DNA from: an uncultured Collinsella sp.
GTDB taxonomy: Bacteria; Actinomycetota; Coriobacteriia; Coriobacteriales; Coriobacteriaceae
Assembly: GCA_900538305.1 (NCBI GenBank)
Contig: UPXY01000004.1
Location: 62,001 to 126,000, forward strand
Reading direction: 5' to 3'
Length of the DNA stretch: 64,000 nucleotides
The translations under genes and the position numbers were made by a program. The notes under the pieces are model-generated. The model was not told where the DNA came from, ran no database searches, and saw nothing but the letters and a program-made list of their open reading frames with translations. This document shows, piece after piece, positions 36,780 through 44,936 of this stretch (the first letter of the stretch is position 1; every line of letters starts with the position of its first letter).

Positions 36780-37934
36780 ATGCGTTATCGCAAGCTGGGA
36801 ACCACGGGGCTCGAGGTCAGCGAGATCGGATTCGGCGGCGAATGGATGGACGGCACGCCGGAGGAGGCGCTCGCCGTGGTGCGCGCGGCCGACGAGGTGG
36901 GCGTCAACATCCTCGATTGCTGGATGCCCGACCCCACGCGCCGGTCGAACCTGGGCGATGCGCTGGCAGCGCTCGGCGCCGGCGCCCGCGAGCGCTGGGT
37001 CATCCAAGGTCACCTAGGGAGCACCTGGCAAAACGGCCAGTACGTGCGCACGCGCGACCTTTCCCAGGTGGAGCCCGCGTTCGAAGACCTGCTCGAGCGC
37101 TTCCATACGGACTACATGGACCTTGGCATGATCCACTACGTCGATAGCCCGGCGGAATACGAAGAGGCGACGACCGGCCCCTTCATGGGGTACGTCCGTG
37201 AGCTGTACGCGGAGGGGACAGTCCGGCATATTGGGCTTTCCACGCACAACCCGCAGATCGCGAGGCGCGCGGCGCTGAATCCCGAGATCGAGATGATTCT
37301 GTTCTCGGTGAACCCGGCGTTCGACATGATGCCGGCGACCGAGAACCTCGACGATTACTTCGGCGAGGTGGGCGAGCAATCTGCGCGGGACGGCATGACG
37401 CCGGAGCGCGCCGAGCTTTATGCGCTTTGCGAAGAGACGGGCACGGGCATCACCGTCATGAAGGGCTTCATGGGCGGGCGCCTGTTCGACGCCTCGCAGT
37501 CTCCGTTTGGTGTGGCGCTCACGCCGGTGCAGTGCATCGAGTACGCGCTCACGCGTCCCGCGGTGGCGAGCATCATGATCGGTTTCTCCGCGTCGGAGCA
37601 CGTGGCGGAAGCGGTGGTGTATGAGACGGCCTCGCCGGAGGAACGCGACTACGCTCACGTGCTCGCCGGTGCTCCGCGTCACGCGTACCTGGGACAATGT
37701 ACGTACTGCGGCCATTGTGCTCCGTGTCCCAAGGGTATCGACATCGCGAGCGTGAACAAGTTCTTCGACCTCGCCACCATGTACGACGAGGTGCCGGATT
37801 CCCTGCGCGAGCACTATCGCGCGTTGGGGGCTACGGCGGAGGCATGCGTGGCGTGTCGCGCCTGCGAGGCGCGCTGCCCCTTCGGCGTGAAGATCGCCGA
37901 GAAGATGGCGGCGGCCGCCGCGCTGTTCGAGTGA
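36780..37934 (+). CDS. Aldo/keto reductase with C-terminal 4Fe-4S domain
   Basis: A 384-residue oxidoreductase. The N-terminal TIM barrel shows MRYRKLGTTGLEVSEIGFGG, the GLSTHNPQIARRA strand, and a substrate pocket ending near IMIGFSASEHV. The C-terminal third carries CTYCGHCAPCPKGID and CVACRACEARCPFGV, cysteine sets for two 4Fe-4S clusters, as in the ferredoxin-type aldo/keto reductase subfamily common in anaerobes. The substrate is unknown. The ATG at 36780 follows AAGGGAGGG at good spacing. It lies 35 bases after yacP. The TGA stop sits inside the left arm of the 37931 hairpin. Confidence 0.88.
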   Translation: MRYRKLGTTGLEVSEIGFGGEWMDGTPEEALAVVRAADEVGVNILDCWMPDPTRRSNLGDALAALGAGARERWVIQGHLGSTWQNGQYVRTRDLSQVEPAFEDLLERFHTDYMDLGMIHYVDSPAEYEEATTGPFMGYVRELYAEGTVRHIGLSTHNPQIARRAALNPEIEMILFSVNPAFDMMPATENLDDYFGEVGEQSARDGMTPERAELYALCEETGTGITVMKGFMGGRLFDASQSPFGVALTPVQCIEYALTRPAVASIMIGFSASEHVAEAVVYETASPEERDYAHVLAGAPRHAYLGQCTYCGHCAPCPKGIDIASVNKFFDLATMYDEVPDSLREHYRALGATAEACVACRACEARCPFGVKIAEKMAAAAALFE

Positions 37935-37963
37935 GAACTTTCGTCCAGGACTCAGATTCTCAC
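37931..37963. repeat. Hairpin GTGAGAA / TTCTCAC with GTCCAGGACTCAG loop
   Basis: Arms 37931-37937 and 37957-37963 pair. The loop GTCCAGGACTCAGATT is almost identical to that of the hairpin at 38181-38217 (GTCCTGGACTCAGATT). The aldo/keto reductase stop codon is inside the left arm. Confidence 0.55.
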
Positions 37964-37990
37964 TTTGCACATCGAACCGCACACGTTCTT

Positions 37991-38036
37991 AGAAAAAAAA
38001 GAAAAGCAGGTCAGAAATTATATCTACTGACCTGCT
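37991..38036 (-). terminator. Intrinsic terminator of tRNA-Thr(TGT)
   Basis: On the minus strand AGCAGGTCAG (38036-38027) pairs with CTGACCTGCT (38014-38005), followed by TTTTCTTTTTTTT. It is placed immediately after the tRNA 3' end. Confidence 0.85.
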
Positions 38037-38046
38037 GTTTCTTGCG

Positions 38047-38121
<75 letters not shown>

Positions 38122-38180
38122 GCTATGAAGCGTGTCCTAGGATACTGAAACCGCACGCTGGGTGCAAGGTGGCGCAAGCG

Positions 38181-38217
38181 AAGTGATAATCTATGTCCTG
38201 GACTCAGATTATCACTT
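38181..38217. repeat. Perfect 12-bp inverted repeat before the 2-hydroxyacid dehydrogenase
   Basis: AAGTGATAATCT (38181-38192) and AGATTATCACTT (38206-38217) are exact complements around ATGTCCTGGACTC. It ends 14 bases before the start codon of the dehydrogenase, so it could be an operator or a repeat of the 37931 family. Confidence 0.6.
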
Positions 38218-38231
38218 CGAGAGGATTGGCC

Positions 38232-39212
38232 ATGAAGCTCTTCGCGTTCGCGCTTCGCCCGTTTGATGAGCTAGGATACCTTGAGGCACTTAGCCAGGAG
38301 CTCGGGTTCGAGTTCGGTTGGACGGCCGAATACCCTACGCTCGAGAACGCGGAGCTCGCGCGCGGCGCGGATGTCCTCTCCATCATCACGAACCCCATGA
38401 CGCCGGAACTTCTCGACCGCTACCACGAGCTGGGCATCCGCGCGATCGCGACGCGCTCCATCGGTTACGATCACATCGACGTCGAGCACGCGCGCTCGCT
38501 CGGCATGCGGCTCGCCCACGCGGCCTACCCGCCTGAGGGCGTGGCGGACTACACCATCATGCTCATGCTCATGGCGCTTCGCCGGGCGAAGTTCGTGTTC
38601 CGACAGGCCGCGGCGCAGGATTTCGGCCTCGAAGGCAAGCTTGGCCGTTCGCTTGCGTCCTGCACCGTGGGCGTGGTGGGTACGGGAGCCATCGGCTCGT
38701 GCGTGATCCGCGAGCTTGCAGGCTTTGGCTGCCGAATCATCGCCAGCGACCCGTACCCGCGCGACGACGTGCGCAATCTTGCCGAATATGTCGAGCTTGA
38801 AGAACTCTTGGCAAGTGCGGACATCGTGACGCTGCACGCACCCGGCCTGCCCGAGAACAGGCACATGATTGGCGCTGCGGAGTTCGCGCGCATGAAGAAG
38901 GGCGTCATCTTGGTGAACGCTGCTCGCGGCATGCTCGTCGACACGGCGGCGCTCGTGGACGCGATCGAATCTGGGCATCTGGGCGGCGCGGCGCTCGACA
39001 CCATTGAGCACGAATCGAACCTCTATTACCGCGACACGAGCCGCGAGGTGCTGCCCAACCGCGACCGTGCGGTGCTCATGGCGCTGCCGAATGTGATCGT
39101 CTCACCGCACATGGCCTTCTACACGGCGGAAGATGTCGAGCACATGGTGCGCAGCACGACCGAGGCGCTGCTCGCGTTCTCGCGCGGGGAGGACTCGCCC
39201 TACGAGGTGTAG
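38232..39212 (+). CDS. D-isomer 2-hydroxyacid dehydrogenase (D-lactate dehydrogenase type)
   Basis: A 326-residue NAD-dependent enzyme that reduces a 2-keto acid, most likely pyruvate to D-lactate. The NAD-binding VGVVGTGAIGSCVIRELAGF (about residues 147-166) is followed by the catalytic Arg in VLVNAARG, a Glu/Asp region in ALDTIEHE, and the catalytic His in VIVSPHMAFYT. The overall pattern, including YDHIDVEHAR, matches LdhA/VanH-type enzymes. No vanA- or vanX-like gene is nearby, so a fermentation role is more likely than resistance. The ATG at 38232 follows GAGAGG. A perfect inverted repeat lies just upstream. Confidence 0.87.
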   Translation: MKLFAFALRPFDELGYLEALSQELGFEFGWTAEYPTLENAELARGADVLSIITNPMTPELLDRYHELGIRAIATRSIGYDHIDVEHARSLGMRLAHAAYPPEGVADYTIMLMLMALRRAKFVFRQAAAQDFGLEGKLGRSLASCTVGVVGTGAIGSCVIRELAGFGCRIIASDPYPRDDVRNLAEYVELEELLASADIVTLHAPGLPENRHMIGAAEFARMKKGVILVNAARGMLVDTAALVDAIESGHLGGAALDTIEHESNLYYRDTSREVLPNRDRAVLMALPNVIVSPHMAFYTAEDVEHMVRSTTEALLAFSRGEDSPYEV

Positions 39213-39396
39213 TATGCCGTGCGTCATTTGGGATGGGTTCAAACGGTTGGCACTCATCCCCGAATGACCCGTCGAAATTATTTCTAAAATTCTCGAATAC
39301 CTTTGCCTGCGGCGGGGGTATAGTACGAGCACACACTTTTTCTTCCGTACTGCTCCGGGAAAGGTCTCTAGCACAGACTACGTGACCGGAGCGCCG
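39213..39396. other. Dehydrogenase 3' region with terminator-like hairpin
   Basis: GTCATTTGGGATGG (39222-39235) and CTCATCCCCGAATGAC (39253-39268) form a hairpin after the dehydrogenase stop. A -10-like TATAGT occurs near 39315. No coding region is seen. Confidence 0.45.
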
Positions 39397-39461
39397 AGCA
39401 CATCAGACGTGAGTTGTAGCGAGTAAGAGGTAAGGGCAAGCACATGGGAAAGACCATCTAA
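39397..39461 (+). other. Leader segment A with a five-codon ORF
   Basis: The stretch 39397-39446 (AGCACATCAG ... GTAAGAGGTAAGGG ... CACATG) is clearly related to 46838-46889. It ends in a tiny ORF, M-G-K-T-I-stop (39444-39461), behind AAGGG. The relation between the two copies suggests a shared leader or regulatory element of accessory genes. Confidence 0.4.
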
Positions 39462-39933
39462 CAATTTCATAGCGTTGTGGTGCATGTCGCGGAGTATCCC
39501 TAGGCGGAGCTGTCTCTATTCGAGGCATTTTCGCTTGAGGACACTCGCCGTCCTGTCTCCCTATTCGGCGTAGTCGTTCCTGCGTCGTGGGATGCATGGG
39601 TCTCGGTAGTTTGACAACCGTATACGCATCGCCCCTATTGTGACGCCGCTGCGCCGTGATGTGCGGCGACGTGTCCTGGCGAGCGCGCCGCGAGCGCGCG
39701 ACGACCCAGGTGGGGAGCCTGCCGAGGCCAAGATCCTGCGGTGGGGGCGATGCGAACAAGCACTCGGTGGCTGCAGCCGCAAGGAACGAGAGCAGCGGCC
39801 TACGGAGCCGCGCCGGTGCACGGGCGCCGGACACCGGGTGACATCAATACCAGCAATCAAGACCTTGCAGGCGCGCCGGTGCCGCAAACCGGTGACCACG
39901 AAGTATCAAGCGTTATCAAGCAAAGGAGCATCC
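39462..39933. other. Spacer between leader segment A and the coupled small ORF
   Basis: A TTGACA box lies at 39611-39616, with a poor -10 (TATTGT, 19-base spacing) after it. No ORF here has a convincing start and codon pattern; both-strand frames look like shadows. It could be a long untranslated leader. Confidence 0.35.
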
Positions 39934-40035
39934 ATGACCGAACAAAACGATCATCAGCGCCGCCAGCTCACACTGTCCCTCATCAGGGCGTTCATGCAGA
40001 TCCCCTTCGCCCACCTGTTCGGAGGCGTAGCATGA
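39934..40035 (+). CDS. 33-residue ORF translationally coupled to the next gene
   Basis: The ATG at 39934 follows CAAAGGAGCATCC, an excellent ribosome site. It encodes MTEQNDHQRRQLTLSLIRAF followed by MQIPFAHLFGGVA. Its TGA stop overlaps the ATG of the downstream gene (ATGA at 40032-40035), so it probably drives translation of that gene. The basic amphipathic character gives no function. The small size makes it easy to miss. Confidence 0.5.
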   Translation: MTEQNDHQRRQLTLSLIRAFMQIPFAHLFGGVA

Positions 40036-40955
40036 ACATGCAAAACACCGTACTTGCCAGCCGCATCGAGGCTGCGTTCAACGTCACGATTCCGCGCGAG
40101 CTGATCTATCCCAGCCTGTGCATCATCGCGCGCACCCCCTGGAAGCGCTACTGCGGGGACGCGAAGGCGCGGCGCATGTGCCGCATGGTCGCCACGTCGG
40201 AGATGACTGCATTGCACCTCGAGCAATGCGGCATGGAGATGCCCGAGTGGACAGGCGACGTCGGCGGCATCGCGCATCTCGCGGTGATCCTCGATGCCGC
40301 CACCCGCCGTGTACGGAGCCGCGAAGTGCGCGACGCCCTCATCGCCGACCGCAACGTGCTCGTAGACGGCCTGCTTGTCCCGATCCGCAACTACACGATG
40401 CGCAACCGCGCGGCACGCGCGCGGAACCAAGCCGACCAAGAGCCCGGCCAAGCGGATGAAGCGACAAGCCACCCAAAGCGCAGGCGCGTCCCTCGGCACG
40501 ACTTTGCTTTCATGGCGCGGAGGTACTGCAGAAACGAGCTCAACGCCAACGAAGCTCGTGCCCTGTTCTACGTCTTCTGCTTTTCCACGGCGCAAGACAT
40601 CCTCGACGCCGTCGGGTCGTCGCCTGCGCTTTCCGAGGGCTCGGTGACCTTGGATTTCAAGCGTTACTCCGCGCGGGCGGCCCAGGCGCTCAAGGAGGCG
40701 CGCAACTGTTCTGCCGAAATCATGTGCGAGAACTGCGCAGACGAGCGGGAGCGCATGCAAAAGGAGGGTATCGAGAGCTACAGGGACGTATGGGACATGA
40801 TGCCCGAAGACCCCGAGCCGCGCCTGCAGCGCCTGGCCTTGCAGCTCTTCTTCGAGCCCGTCGCACTTGCGAGCCGCTATAGAAGCGGTGCGGCACACAG
40901 CCAGGTGCAGGCCGACCCTCACCCCACGCTCTCCGCGCGCCTCGCCGCCGCCTAG
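40032..40955 (+). CDS. Hypothetical protein of the mobile-type island
   Basis: Function not recognised. The 307-residue product starts MNMQNTVLASRIEAAFNVTI. It is rich in Arg and Cys, with an ENCADERERM segment and a basic central linker (about residues 130-155, RARNQADQEPGQADEATSH and RRRVPR) that divides it into two parts. The C-terminal part may be helical. The start overlaps the stop of the 33-residue ORF. It precedes the coupling ATPase gene by 137 bases and shares its orientation, so it may belong to a conjugation or plasmid-derived module; this is context only. Confidence 0.6.
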   Translation: MNMQNTVLASRIEAAFNVTIPRELIYPSLCIIARTPWKRYCGDAKARRMCRMVATSEMTALHLEQCGMEMPEWTGDVGGIAHLAVILDAATRRVRSREVRDALIADRNVLVDGLLVPIRNYTMRNRAARARNQADQEPGQADEATSHPKRRRVPRHDFAFMARRYCRNELNANEARALFYVFCFSTAQDILDAVGSSPALSEGSVTLDFKRYSARAAQALKEARNCSAEIMCENCADERERMQKEGIESYRDVWDMMPEDPEPRLQRLALQLFFEPVALASRYRSGAAHSQVQADPHPTLSARLAAA

Positions 40956-40966
40956 GCGCCAACCCG

Positions 40967-41058
40967 CCAAAAGGGACTGTCCCTTTTGGTTGAAGCCACA
41001 TGCCCACATAAAGCATGCCAAAGAGACGGGCCTGCCAAAAGGGACAGTCCCCTTTGGC
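40967..41058. repeat. Pair of AAAGGGACAGTCCCTTT palindromes
   Basis: A 23-bp palindrome (CCAAAAGGGACTGTCCCTTT then TGG, 40967-40989) and a closely related one (GCCAAAAGGGACAGTCCCCT then TTGGC, 41034-41058) flank GCATGCC-containing DNA. They lie between the unknown gene and the coupling ATPase gene. Confidence 0.7.
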
Positions 41059-41092
41059 AGGCCTGTCACCATTGGCAGAAAGGATGATGCCC

Positions 41093-42472
41093 ATGTCCGT
41101 CGATTCGTCGAACGCCGCCGACCGCGCCGCCTACCAGGGGAAGACCATCGTCGGCCGCAACCGTACCATCGAGACCGATTCCTTCCAGACCGGCATCAAC
41201 AACAACATGCTCGTCATCGGCCCCTCGGGTGCGGGCAAGACGCGCCACGTGCTCAAGCCCAACCTGCTCCAGATGGGCTCGAGCTTCATCGTGCTCGACA
41301 CCAAGGGCACGCTCTGCCGCGAGATGGGCGCGATGCTCGCCGGCGCGGGCTATGCGGTCGAATGCCTCGACTTCGCGAACATCTGCGAGGAGTCGAAGGC
41401 ACTTCCCGCCGACGTCGAGCGCGTAGGCTACGACCCGCTCGCGTTCATCCGCCGAGACGCCCACGGCTGCCCCAACCAGCAGGACATCCTCTCCATTGCC
41501 GTCGCGCTCTGCCCTGTAGAGAGCATGAAAGACCCGTTCTGGGACCGCGCCGCGGCAAACCTCCTTGCCGTGCTCATCGCATACGTGATGGAAGAGCTGC
41601 CGCGCGAGGAGCAGACGTTCGCTGCACTGGTCGAGCTTGCCGAGCACCTGAATGACGGTGCGACATTCCGCTTGCTCGATGACCTCGAGGTGAGCGACCC
41701 CGATAGCCTCGCATCCTCGATGTACCTGCGCTACGCCTCCACGCGCGATGCCGAGAAGATGAACGCGAGCATCATCGGCATCATTGCCGAGAAGCTCATG
41801 TGCCTGGGGTTCGACGGGGCGCTCAGACTCTACACCGCCTCCCGCCAGGTCGATTTCGCCCGCTTCGGCCACGAGCGCCGCGCGCTCTTCGTGACCATGA
41901 GCGACATCGACCGCGCGCTCGATCCACTCACGAGCCTCTTCGTCGACCAGGCCTTCAAGGCGCTCCTGCGCGAAGCTGACCGTTGCCCGGGCGGTCGCAT
42001 GCCCGTTCCCGTACGGCTCTTCCTCGACGACTTCGCGAACCTCTACATCAACAAGATCGATGACCTGCTTGCCGTCGTGCGCAGCCGCGAGATCTGGGTC
42101 ACGCTGCTTCTGCAATCCGTGAACCAGCTTGAGGCGCGCTACGGCCGCCCGCGCGCCATGTCCATCGTGGGCAACTGCGACACGCAACTTGTGCTGGGCT
42201 TCCAGGACTTGGACACCGCGCAGTGCTTCGCCGAGCGCGCGGATAGGATGCCGAAGACCTTGCTCGAGACGGCCGCCGGTCGAGCCTGGCTCTTCGTGCG
42301 CGGAAAGCGTGCCGAGGAGGTCGAAAGCTACCGCCTGGAGGAGCATCCGCGCTTCGAAGAGCTCGTCGCCGCGGCGTCCGCCCCGCTTGAGGCGCCCGCG
42401 CGCGAGCCCATCGGCTCCGCTTCCGATGAAGAGCCATGCCCGTTCGCGTTTGACGACGAGATTCCGTTCTAG
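41093..42472 (+). CDS. VirD4/TraG-type coupling ATPase
   Basis: A 459-residue P-loop ATPase of the VirD4/TraG family, which links a DNA-relaxase complex to a type IV secretion channel. Walker A is VIGPSGAGKTRHVLKPN (about residues 40-56), followed by FIVLDTKGTLCREMG, as is typical of TraG. Walker B is RLFLDDFANLY (about 310) and a sensor-like LLLQSVNQLEARYG follows. No N-terminal membrane helices are seen, so it is a short cytosolic form like some TraG-like proteins of actinobacterial elements. I choose the ATG at 41093; the ATGs at 41084 and 41087 lie too close to the AGAAAGG site. clpP-like follows in the same direction. Confidence 0.85.
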   Translation: MSVDSSNAADRAAYQGKTIVGRNRTIETDSFQTGINNNMLVIGPSGAGKTRHVLKPNLLQMGSSFIVLDTKGTLCREMGAMLAGAGYAVECLDFANICEESKALPADVERVGYDPLAFIRRDAHGCPNQQDILSIAVALCPVESMKDPFWDRAAANLLAVLIAYVMEELPREEQTFAALVELAEHLNDGATFRLLDDLEVSDPDSLASSMYLRYASTRDAEKMNASIIGIIAEKLMCLGFDGALRLYTASRQVDFARFGHERRALFVTMSDIDRALDPLTSLFVDQAFKALLREADRCPGGRMPVPVRLFLDDFANLYINKIDDLLAVVRSREIWVTLLLQSVNQLEARYGRPRAMSIVGNCDTQLVLGFQDLDTAQCFAERADRMPKTLLETAAGRAWLFVRGKRAEEVESYRLEEHPRFEELVAAASAPLEAPAREPIGSASDEEPCPFAFDDEIPF

Positions 42473-42527
42473 CGCACACCCATCCAGCCCGTTCAAGACC
42501 ACACATCCCAAGGGAGAGGAGCCCTCT

Positions 42528-43124
42528 ATGGAGTCCCGCATCATCAGCCCCTGTACCATGCGCGAGACGGCGCGCGGCATCGCGCTCACAAGCATCTACG
42601 ACGAGATGCTCGCCCGGCGCGAGCTCTCTGTGACCGGCCAGGTCACCTCGGAGATGGCGTTCGACATCTGCCAGCAGCTGCTGCAGCTCGAGCAGGCCGA
42701 CCCCTCCGCCCAGATCACCCTCTACGTCGCGAGCCCGGGCGGCAGCGTGTCCGCCGGCCTCGCCATCGTGGACACCATGCGCACCATCTCGTGTCCGGTG
42801 CGCACCGTGTGCCTCGACACCGCCGCATCCATGGGGGCGATCATCTTCGTCTCCGGCGACCGCCGCGAGATGTTCCCGCATGCCGAGCTCATGATCCACG
42901 ACCCGCTCATCCAGAACGCCGGCGGCTCGGCGCTCTCCGTGCAGGAGACGAGCCGCCGCCTCATGGGGCTCCGCCGCACCCTCAGCCAGATCCTCGCCGA
43001 CCGCAGCGGACTTTCTGTCAAGCGCGTGCAGGCGCTCACCGCCAAGGACACGTTTCTCACCGCCGAGCGCGCCGTCGAACTGGGCTTCTCCGACGCAATC
43101 GTGCCCTCGCGCAAGGCGGCGTAG
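42528..43124 (+). CDS. Accessory ClpP-type serine protease
   Basis: A 198-residue member of the ClpP family. The oxyanion-loop SPGGSVSAGLAI, the nucleophile Ser in DTAASMGAI (about residue 103), His in AELMIHDPL (about 124) and Asp in AKDTFLTAE are all present, so the triad is intact. Its N-terminus lacks the usual ClpP start and it lies next to a coupling ATPase rather than a Clp ATPase, so it is probably an element-borne paralogue that may work with the host ClpC. The ATG at 42528 follows GGGAGAGGAG; the long frame upstream overlaps the ATPase gene and is not real. Confidence 0.88.
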   Translation: MESRIISPCTMRETARGIALTSIYDEMLARRELSVTGQVTSEMAFDICQQLLQLEQADPSAQITLYVASPGGSVSAGLAIVDTMRTISCPVRTVCLDTAASMGAIIFVSGDRREMFPHAELMIHDPLIQNAGGSALSVQETSRRLMGLRRTLSQILADRSGLSVKRVQALTAKDTFLTAERAVELGFSDAIVPSRKAA

Positions 43125-43155
43125 GGGAGGTTAGCCGGAGGGGTTCGGCGTATAC

Positions 43156-43185
43156 TTGAAAACGAGTCTATGCTTGTGCTATATG
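43156..43185 (+). promoter_or_regulatory. Candidate promoter of the DarT-type/NADAR-like pair
   Basis: TTGAAA (43156-43161), an 18-base spacer and TATATG (43180-43185) lie 25 bases before the start codon. The -10 match is only 4 of 6. Confidence 0.4.
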
Positions 43186-43209
43186 CCAGGAGAATAGGGG
43201 GATGCGCTC

Positions 43210-44922
43210 ATGGATGAGGTTCGCGTTTCTGTTCTTGCCAAGGAATTCGGCATGTCGTCCAAGGAGATGCTGGCAGTTCTACACGACTTGAAAATACCTG
43301 CTCGGTCCGCTTCTTCGCCGCTGGATGGTGCCTTTGTCCGCATAGTTCGAGAAAAACTACCGGTCCTCTATCCAGAGAAGGTTGCTATCCAAGCCGAAGC
43401 GAAGCGTCGGCGCGAAGAGGAACGCGAGCAGGCGCGACAGCATGAGGAACGTCTGCTCGAGGAGCGGTGTGCCCGCGAAAGGGAGTGGCAAAAGGCGCGC
43501 GAACTCGTCCGCGCTGCGGAGCATGCTGTCCGCGATGTCAATAGGGAACGGCGCAGGAAAGAATCATTTGCAAGTCGATACGCCTCGCTGCTTGCGCAAA
43601 TCGAGGCGCAAGAGGAAACTGCGAAATGCAAATCGACTGATGAGCCCGAAAAGGGTAGATGGGATGATCTGTGCGACAAGTTCGATGTCGGTCTGATTGA
43701 CGAGCTGCTGAGACAGCTGCGGCGTAAGGGCTACCTTCCTCAGGAAGCAAGCGTCGAATCGGTGCGTGACGCCGTTCTCAGCTCGTTCGAAGGATCTGGA
43801 CTGATCGAGCGCGTACCGTGCGAGGAGCCTTGGGAGCATAGCCCAGGCATTCGCGCTTCGTATTATTGGCGTGTCACAGATGCGGGGCTTGAGAGCGGGA
43901 TTGTCCAGGGCACGGCAAAAGTCTCCGCTCAAAACTTCCGTTTCAGCGCTTTGTTCCCCATATTCTTGGGGCGCGGTGCCTCGCTGGTTTTCGACGAGCT
44001 TGACCGGCAGGGCGTGCTTCTGGAGGATCCTGAGGCTGAGCTGGAAAAGCGCGAGTTGGCCGAGCGCCAGGAGCGGGCAGAGGCCGAGCGCCGGGAGCGG
44101 GCCGAGGCCGAGCGCCGCAAGCGTCAGGAGGCGGAGCGTCGGGAGGCCGAGCGCCTTGAGGCGGAGCGTCGGGAGGCCGAGCGGGAGGAGATTAAACGCC
44201 AAACGGCCCTTCGAAGAAGAGAGGAGATAGAAAAGATCATCCAAGATAGGGGAATCAAGAAGCTCTACCACTTCACCCAGGCGAAGAACCTTAACAGCAT
44301 CTTTGAGCGTGGGATTTTGTCCCGGAATACAATCTACAACCTCCGAATCGATGCCGCCGTCAATGATAACGAGCGGTGGGATAGGCACACTGACGCCATC
44401 TCCGTATCCATTTCCGGGCCAAATTACCAGAGGCTCTATGCTCTTAAGAAGGGCAAACAAAACCGCGGTGAGACCTGTCCGGGAGATACGTTTGTTCTGC
44501 TGGAGCTCGACCCGAGCTTGCTGTACGAGCTCGATTGCGCCTTTTATCCTACGAATGCTGCGAGCAACCGGGTTCGCCATGCCAGTAAAACGGAGTTCCA
44601 AGGCGCACAGGCGCTAGAGAATATGTTTGCAGACGGCGTGCCGTGCCCTGCGGGGACATACTCCCGTGCCAAGTGGAACCTGGATTCTTGCGAAACCAGC
44701 GATCCCCAGGCAGAGGTTCTGGTGTTTGAGACGATTCCTGCCCGCTACATAAAATGCGTGCTCTTCGAAACAGAAGAGATGGATTATGAGTATTCTAGGC
44801 GGGTTACAAACCGTAGCCACATTCCGTTCAAAATTCTTTTGTACGACGATATGCCGTTCAAGCCACGTCGCGATTTCTCCGACTGGAAGAAGGCCGTGAA
44901 TGCATACGACGATGAGATGTGA
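43210..44922 (+). CDS. DarT-type DNA ADP-ribosyltransferase fused to IF2_N-like and winged-helix-like domains
   Basis: A predicted toxin of 570 residues. Residues 1-40 (VRVSVLAKEFGMSSKEMLAV, then LHDLKIPARS) match the IF2_N fold. A coiled coil spans about 57-145. Residues 150-275 look winged-helix-like (YYWRVTDAGLESGIVQG). A second Glu/Arg-rich coiled region spans 275-345. The C-terminal domain has the DarT hallmarks KKLYHFTQAKNLNSIFERGI (about residue 351) and AEVLVFETIPARYI, with the probable catalytic Glu at 502. DarT enzymes attach ADP-ribose to DNA bases. The partner at 44937 starts 14 bases after the stop, as in a toxin-antitoxin operon. ATG at 43210; GGGGG site. Confidence 0.8.
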   Translation: MDEVRVSVLAKEFGMSSKEMLAVLHDLKIPARSASSPLDGAFVRIVREKLPVLYPEKVAIQAEAKRRREEEREQARQHEERLLEERCAREREWQKARELVRAAEHAVRDVNRERRRKESFASRYASLLAQIEAQEETAKCKSTDEPEKGRWDDLCDKFDVGLIDELLRQLRRKGYLPQEASVESVRDAVLSSFEGSGLIERVPCEEPWEHSPGIRASYYWRVTDAGLESGIVQGTAKVSAQNFRFSALFPIFLGRGASLVFDELDRQGVLLEDPEAELEKRELAERQERAEAERRERAEAERRKRQEAERREAERLEAERREAEREEIKRQTALRRREEIEKIIQDRGIKKLYHFTQAKNLNSIFERGILSRNTIYNLRIDAAVNDNERWDRHTDAISVSISGPNYQRLYALKKGKQNRGETCPGDTFVLLELDPSLLYELDCAFYPTNAASNRVRHASKTEFQGAQALENMFADGVPCPAGTYSRAKWNLDSCETSDPQAEVLVFETIPARYIKCVLFETEEMDYEYSRRVTNRSHIPFKILLYDDMPFKPRRDFSDWKKAVNAYDDEM

Positions 44923-44936
44923 TAGGGTGACTCGAC

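Noticed and set aside
38232..39212. VanH-type vancomycin resistance gene
   Set aside because: The sequence resembles VanH/LdhA enzymes, but no D-Ala-D-Lac ligase or VanX-type gene is nearby. A fermentative D-lactate dehydrogenase is the simpler call.
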